Below, piece after piece: positions 60,033 to 64,000 of a DNA stretch of 64,000 bases. The position numbers were made by a program, and so were the translations under genes. Position 1 is the first letter of the stretch, and the number at the start of each line of letters is the position of its first letter. A model generated the notes under the pieces. The model made no database searches. It worked only from the letters and a program-made list of their open reading frames with translations, and was not told where the DNA came from. This DNA is from Vibrio ichthyoenteri ATCC 700023 (GTDB lineage Bacteria > Pseudomonadota > Gammaproteobacteria > Enterobacterales > Vibrionaceae): NCBI RefSeq assembly GCF_000222605.1, contig NZ_AFWF01000092.1, positions 1-64,000 of the forward strand, in the 5' to 3' direction.

Positions 60033-61247
60033 GTGAACAACCAAGTTTTAATTGTTGAGGATAGCCTCACCTTTCGCAATTACCTCGAACAACTCTTAAG
60101 CCAAGCTGGTTACCGAGTTTTTGCCGCCGAAAATATTCGTCAAGCGCGAGTCATTTTAGACGCCAAACCCGATCTGCTTTGCGCTGTGCTCGACTATTGT
60201 TTGCCCGATGGAGAAGATGGCGAAGTTATCGAGTTAGCACTTACTCACCAATATAAAGTCATCGTACTCACCGCCCTTTTCAATCCTGAATTGCGCGAAC
60301 AAATGCTGGCGAAGGGTGTGGTCGATTATCTCCTCAAAGATAGTACTGCTTCCGTCTCGTATATTTTTCCGTTGATTCAACGCTTAGAAAAAAACCAACA
60401 GCACAAATGCTTGGTTGTCGATGACTCAGCAACCGTACGTAACCACGTGGTTCAATTACTTGAGCATCAATACATCGCGACGAGCCAGGCTCAAAATGGC
60501 GTAGAGGCGTTAAACATATTACAAAACGATAGTGATATTACGTTTGTCATTACTGACCACGACATGCCTGAAAAAGATGGTATTGCGATGATTCGAGATA
60601 TTCGCCAACAAAGCGACCGAACGCGTTTGCCAATCTTAGGCTTATCCGGCAGTGAAGATCCCACCCTAACCGCGCAGTTTCTAAAAGCGGGGGCAAACGA
60701 CTTCCTCAATAAACCGTTTAACCCCGAAGAATTCTACTGTCGTGTCCATCAAGTGCTCAATATGAAAGAAGCAACTAACGAGCTCTACAGAATGGCAAAT
60801 CAAGACGCGTTAACCGGCCTTTGGAATCGTCGCTACTTATTCAACCAAGCTTGTAGCGGCTGTGCGGCGCGCAATATCGCTATGCTCGATATCGATTTCT
60901 TCAAAGTCGTTAACGATACTTATGGCCATGATGGTGGTGATGCAGTACTGCTGACTGTCGCGAAAATTTTGCAACTCTACTTCCCCGATGAAGTGGTAGC
61001 TCGATTTGGCGGAGAAGAGTTTTGTATTCAAGCCTGTGGCTCTTTTGATGACTTTGCTACTCGTTTAGAAAAACTGCGCAAACGGATTGCCAACACAAGC
61101 ATTCCTTATCAAGAAACAACCATCAATGTCACCATCAGCATCGGCGTGGCAATGATGCAAGAAAGCCTCGACGCACAAATCAAGCTCGCAGACGACCGAC
61201 TTTACTTAGCCAAAGATCAAGGTCGAAATCAAGTGGTCGCCAGTTAA
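60033..61247 (+). CDS. Two-receiver diguanylate cyclase (REC-REC-GGDEF)
   Basis: The 404-residue protein has receiver 1 (about residues 4-118, phospho-acceptor Asp54, Lys near 104) and receiver 2 (about 124-243, acceptor Asp175 in FVITDHDMPEKDG, KPF near 234). A GGDEF domain follows (about 255-404), with an intact active site RFGGEEF at 324-330 and LDIDFFKVVNDTYGHDGGD. No RXXD inhibitory site is seen before GGEEF (the position reads FPDE), so c-di-GMP product inhibition of the usual kind is unlikely. The start is GTG. No kinase gene is adjacent. Confidence 0.93.
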   Translation: MNNQVLIVEDSLTFRNYLEQLLSQAGYRVFAAENIRQARVILDAKPDLLCAVLDYCLPDGEDGEVIELALTHQYKVIVLTALFNPELREQMLAKGVVDYLLKDSTASVSYIFPLIQRLEKNQQHKCLVVDDSATVRNHVVQLLEHQYIATSQAQNGVEALNILQNDSDITFVITDHDMPEKDGIAMIRDIRQQSDRTRLPILGLSGSEDPTLTAQFLKAGANDFLNKPFNPEEFYCRVHQVLNMKEATNELYRMANQDALTGLWNRRYLFNQACSGCAARNIAMLDIDFFKVVNDTYGHDGGDAVLLTVAKILQLYFPDEVVARFGGEEFCIQACGSFDDFATRLEKLRKRIANTSIPYQETTINVTISIGVAMMQESLDAQIKLADDRLYLAKDQGRNQVVAS

Positions 61248-61265
61248 GCTTTCACTGCACATAAT

Positions 61266-61293
61266 AAAAAACCGGCATCAAGGCCGGTTTTTT
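61266..61293. terminator. Bidirectional terminator
   Basis: AAAACCGGC and GCCGGTTTT form a 9-bp stem between the convergent cyclase and nqrM genes, with A/T tracts on both sides. Confidence 0.9.
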
Positions 61294-61307
61294 GATTTTA
61301 GGTCAGA

Positions 61308-61541
61308 TTACGCGATGCGATCTTTTTCCCATGCGGCAAGCTTTTCAGCGCGAGCTGCTGCGCGGGCTTCGCGCTTTTTACGCGCATCACAAGGTTCAGG
61401 GCAGTTACACACTTTTTCGATACCCACGGTACCCAAACCACCACAGCTGCCTTTAACCACTTTCTTTTGGAAAATATAGCCCACTGCCATCGCAGCAATA
61501 ACCGCCATAAAAACACCAAAAGTAATTAGAAATGTATTCAT
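61308..61541 (-). CDS. nqrM: Na+-NQR maturation factor NqrM
   Basis: NqrM (formerly DUF539) delivers iron to the inter-subunit Cys4 iron site between NqrD and NqrE. The 77-residue protein has one N-terminal transmembrane helix (about residues 3-24) and four cysteines: GSCGGLG and VCNCPEPCDARKK. All are needed for the family. It lies 22 bp downstream of apbE and close to nqrF, an NQR assembly group. Confidence 0.93.
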   Translation of the reverse strand: MNTFLITFGVFMAVIAAMAVGYIFQKKVVKGSCGGLGTVGIEKVCNCPEPCDARKKREARAAARAEKLAAWEKDRIA

Positions 61542-61563
61542 AATCGCATACTCACTTAGCTAA

Positions 61564-62568
61564 CTATTTATTTAAGAATGGCTTATACGCTTCAGAAGCC
61601 AATTCTTTGAAACCATCATCCGTTTTCACAATCATGAACACCGGAATATTATTCTCATTGGCGATTTGCATACCACGCTCTTCGCCTAACACCATCAAAC
61701 CGGTAGCAAGTCCATCAGCCGTCATTGATGATGCATCAAGCACGGTCACTGAAACCACTTTGTGACGGATCGGGTAGCCCGTTTTTGGGTCAATAATATG
61801 AGAGTATCGCACACCATTACTTTCAAAGTAATTACGGTAGTCACCGCTTGTTGCAATTGCCATATCACCAGGTTCGATAATTTCTTGGATTGAACGTTCA
61901 TCTACCGTTGGTTTTTCAATCGCGATGCGCCAACCTATCCCTTCACGGTTCACGCCTTTCAGACGCATTTCACCGCCGACCTCAACCATGTAATTTTGGA
62001 TGCCTTCAGCTTGCAAATAATTGGCGACAACATCCACGCCCCAACCTTTAGCAATAGTAGACAGATCAACATATAGGTTAGGAATGTCTTTTGACAGCTC
62101 ATTACCCTCAAGGGATAAATGTTGAATACCGGTGTAAGCTTTACGAGCCGCCAACTCATCTTCGGTTGGAACAACATCAGGGCGCGCTTCAGGACCAAAA
62201 CCCCATAGATTTACCAATGGTCCTACAGTGACATCGAGAGCGCCTAGAGTCAGACCGTTCAAACGCATCGCTTCTTTCACTACCGTCGCAGTTTGCGCAG
62301 AAACAGCAAAAGGTTGATTGGTTTGATGTTGGTTAAAGCGACTCAATTCAGAGTCTTGACGGTAAGTCGACATTTGATCATTTACTTCTTCCAGTAAACG
62401 GTCAATTTCCGTCTGCAGCACTTCTGGTGTTGGTAAACCTTCTTGCTCAATATACTTAATATTATAAGTGGTCCCCATAGTTGGACCGCTTAGATGAACT
62501 TGTTCGACCGATTTTTCACAGCCAGCTAGAACCAATAGAGAAGCAAAGACAACAAGCCACTTTTTCAC
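61564..62568 (-). CDS. apbE: FAD:protein FMN transferase (flavin transferase ApbE)
   Basis: ApbE links FMN to threonines of NqrB and NqrC. The lipoprotein signal ends in lipobox LAGC (MKKWLVVFASLLVLAGCEKS). Segments include GPTMGTTYNIKY, VDLSTIAKGWGVDVVA, NYMVEVGGEMRLKG and SHIIDPKTGYPI, with TADGLATGLMVLG near the C-terminus. Length is 334 residues. Its place between nqrF and nqrM fits this role. Confidence 0.95.
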   Translation of the reverse strand: MKKWLVVFASLLVLAGCEKSVEQVHLSGPTMGTTYNIKYIEQEGLPTPEVLQTEIDRLLEEVNDQMSTYRQDSELSRFNQHQTNQPFAVSAQTATVVKEAMRLNGLTLGALDVTVGPLVNLWGFGPEARPDVVPTEDELAARKAYTGIQHLSLEGNELSKDIPNLYVDLSTIAKGWGVDVVANYLQAEGIQNYMVEVGGEMRLKGVNREGIGWRIAIEKPTVDERSIQEIIEPGDMAIATSGDYRNYFESNGVRYSHIIDPKTGYPIRHKVVSVTVLDASSMTADGLATGLMVLGEERGMQIANENNIPVFMIVKTDDGFKELASEAYKPFLNK

Positions 62569-62646
62569 TCGTTTACCCCTAATGTAGTTTAGAAAACATA
62601 GGGTAGCTGTTGATATTCATCAGCTATCTTATATTCACTAATTCTG

Positions 62647-62678
62647 AAAAAAGAATGGCTAGCTCAAGAGCCAGCCAT
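62647..62678 (-). terminator. Intrinsic terminator of the nqr operon
   Basis: ATGGCT-GCTC and GAGC-AGCCAT form an interrupted 10-bp stem, followed on the minus strand by TCTTTTTT. Confidence 0.85.
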
Positions 62679-62741
62679 GTATCAATGTGTCGTAACACTA
62701 AAATCAAGCAATTGATTTGATAGCAAAAAAACTAATCAATC

Positions 62742-62779
62742 CTTCCCTAGACGCATAGTTCTCTATATGGCTAGGGAGG
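62742..62779 (-). other. Long hairpin in the nqrF 3' untranslated region
   Basis: TTCCCTAG and CTAGGGAG pair around an inner part-paired loop, between the nqrF stop and the operon terminator. A further weak stem (ATTGATT/AATCAAT) lies at 62711-62740. The roughly 170-nt untranslated tail could protect the mRNA or yield a small RNA. Confidence 0.4.
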
Positions 62780-62821
62780 ATTTATCAAGCTGATGGTGCT
62801 AGCGCTTCAATTACGTAGAAA

Positions 62822-64000
62822 TTAGCCACCGAAGTCATCTAGAAGGATGTTTTCATCCTCAACACCTAGATCTTTCAGCATGCCGATAACGGCCGCGTTC
62901 ATCATAGGTGGACCACACATGTAGTATTCACAATCTTCTGGCGCTTCGTGATCACGTAGGTAGTTCTCGTAAAGAACATTGTGAATGAAGCCTGTGTAAC
63001 CATCCCAGTTATCTTCTGGCATAGGATCAGACAGTGCACAGTGCCATACGAAGTTTTCATTCTCAGCCGCTAGGCCATCGAAATCATCCACGTAGAACAT
63101 TTCACGCTTAGAACGCGCACCATACCAGTAAGACATCTTACGCTTAGATTTAAGGCGTAGAAGTTGGTCAAAGATATGAGAACGCATTGGCGCCATACCT
63201 GCACCACCACCGATGAAGACCATTTCGTTGTCGGTATCTTTAGCGAAGAACTCACCAAATGGACCCGAAATAGTACACTTATCACCCGCTTTTAGTGACC
63301 AAATGTAAGACGACATCACACCTGGTGCTACGTCTGGATTATTTGGCGGCGGAGTTGCGATACGCACGTTAAGCTTAATGATGCCTTTCTCTTCTGGGTA
63401 TGAAGCCATTGAGTAAGCACGAATTGAATGCTCTTTAACGATTGATTCGTAACGGAACAAGTTAAACTTATCCCAATCACCACGATACTCTTCTGGAATA
63501 TCGTAATCTGCGTATTTCACATGGTGTGGTTCAGCTTCGATCTGAATGTAGCCACCAGCACGGAATGGAACTTCTTCCCCTTCAGGGATTGCCAGAGCCA
63601 ATTCTTTGATGAAAGTCGCTTCATTATCATTAGAGATAACCGTACATTCCCACTTCTTAACACCAAAGATTTCTTCTGGAAGTTCAATTTCCATATCGGC
63701 TTTAACCGCTACCTGACAAGCTAGACGCTCGCCTTCACGTGCTTCACCTTTAGAAATATGATCAAGCTCTGTTGGTAGAATATCACCACCGCCAGATTTG
63801 ATTTTCACGCGACACTGGCCACAAGAACCACCACCACCACAAGCAGATGATACAAAGATACCTTTGCCTGCCATTGCGCTGAGTAGCTTGTCACCAGGAG
63901 AAGTCACAAAGCTCTTCTCCGGATCGCCATTAACTGAAATAGTAACGTCACCTGTAGGTACTAGCTTAGATTTAGCGAAAAGAATCACTAAAACCAAAGC
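62822..64000 (-). CDS. nqrF: Na+-translocating NADH:quinone reductase subunit F (5' end outside window)
   Basis: NqrF is the electron-input subunit of Na+-NQR and oxidises NADH. The window holds about 392 codons; the reading frame runs off the right edge, missing roughly the first 15 residues (start of the transmembrane helix). The 2Fe-2S cysteines lie in [17 protein letters not shown] and [13 protein letters not shown]-binding RAYSMASYP and NADH-binding [15 protein letters not shown] follow. The C-terminus is LLDDFGG, as in V. cholerae. Its length here otherwise matches the 407-residue family. Confidence 0.96.
   Translation of the reverse strand, partial: ALVLVILFAKSKLVPTGDVTISVNGDPEKSFVTSPGDKLLSAMAGKGIFVSSACGGGGSCGQCRVKIKSGGGDILPTELDHISKGEAREGERLACQVAVKADMEIELPEEIFGVKKWECTVISNDNEATFIKELALAIPEGEEVPFRAGGYIQIEAEPHHVKYADYDIPEEYRGDWDKFNLFRYESIVKEHSIRAYSMASYPEEKGIIKLNVRIATPPPNNPDVAPGVMSSYIWSLKAGDKCTISGPFGEFFAKDTDNEMVFIGGGAGMAPMRSHIFDQLLRLKSKRKMSYWYGARSKREMFYVDDFDGLAAENENFVWHCALSDPMPEDNWDGYTGFIHNVLYENYLRDHEAPEDCEYYMCGPPMMNAAVIGMLKDLGVEDENILLDDFGG

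Overview
This window is ordinary core chromosome from a Vibrio species (Gammaproteobacteria), most likely the larger chromosome. The evidence is proteins close to known Vibrio and E. coli families throughout, an Na+-NQR locus with nqrM and apbE, a ribBX-type riboflavin gene, crl next to frsA, and Vibrio-style short extragenic repeats. The species cannot be fixed from the sequence alone. I see no tRNA, rRNA, insertion sequence, prophage or CRISPR array.

Layout. 1-202: REP-like repeats. 203-12,330: a mixed segment with yafJ, gmhA, fadE, a TIGR03503-type protein, dnaQ/rnhA, a methyltransferase, gloB, mltD, a Yip1-type membrane protein, a YafD-like phosphoesterase and glnB. 12,400-33,154 (all minus strand): the conserved cluster rpsB-tsf-pyrH-frr-uppS-cdsA-dxr-rseP-bamA-skp-lpxD-fabZ-lpxA-lpxB-rnhB-dnaE-accA-tilS. 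It couples translation, isoprenoid and phospholipid precursors, lipid A synthesis, outer-membrane assembly and replication. 33,545-37,666: map, glnD and a frame-disrupted DUF3461 gene. GlnD is the uridylyltransferase for the GlnB protein encoded earlier in the window. 37,796-43,868 (minus): nrdR-ribD-ribE-ribBX-ribH-nusB-thiL-pgpA, a cofactor block. 43,981-50,420 (minus): proBA, crl, frsA, gpt and an NCS2 purine permease. 50,421-51,442: a 1 kb intergenic region with a probable dual-function small RNA. 51,443-55,734: pepD and a three-gene operon (retropepsin-like protease, RimK, aspartoacylase-like). 55,828-64,000: an NSS transporter, a YggN-type protein, a Gre-domain protein, dinB, a two-receiver diguanylate cyclase, nqrM, apbE and the 3' part of nqrF.

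Regulatory sites read by eye: a FadR-type operator at fadE, a full-consensus PurR box at the purine permease, a LexA box at dinB, a CRP-like site in the small-RNA region, an rpsB leader, and many intrinsic terminators.

The best leads are: (1) an unlisted 28-residue ORF with a strong ribosome-binding site, followed by a CCCC-containing unstructured stretch and a terminator, matching what is known of the VcdRP dual-function RNA; (2) a +1 frame disruption at a six-A run in the DUF3461 gene; (3) a compact multi-hairpin element upstream of the RimK operon; (4) an orphan plus-strand terminator and a 25-bp palindrome upstream of pepD; (5) the RimK operon itself as a poorly characterised protein-modification module.
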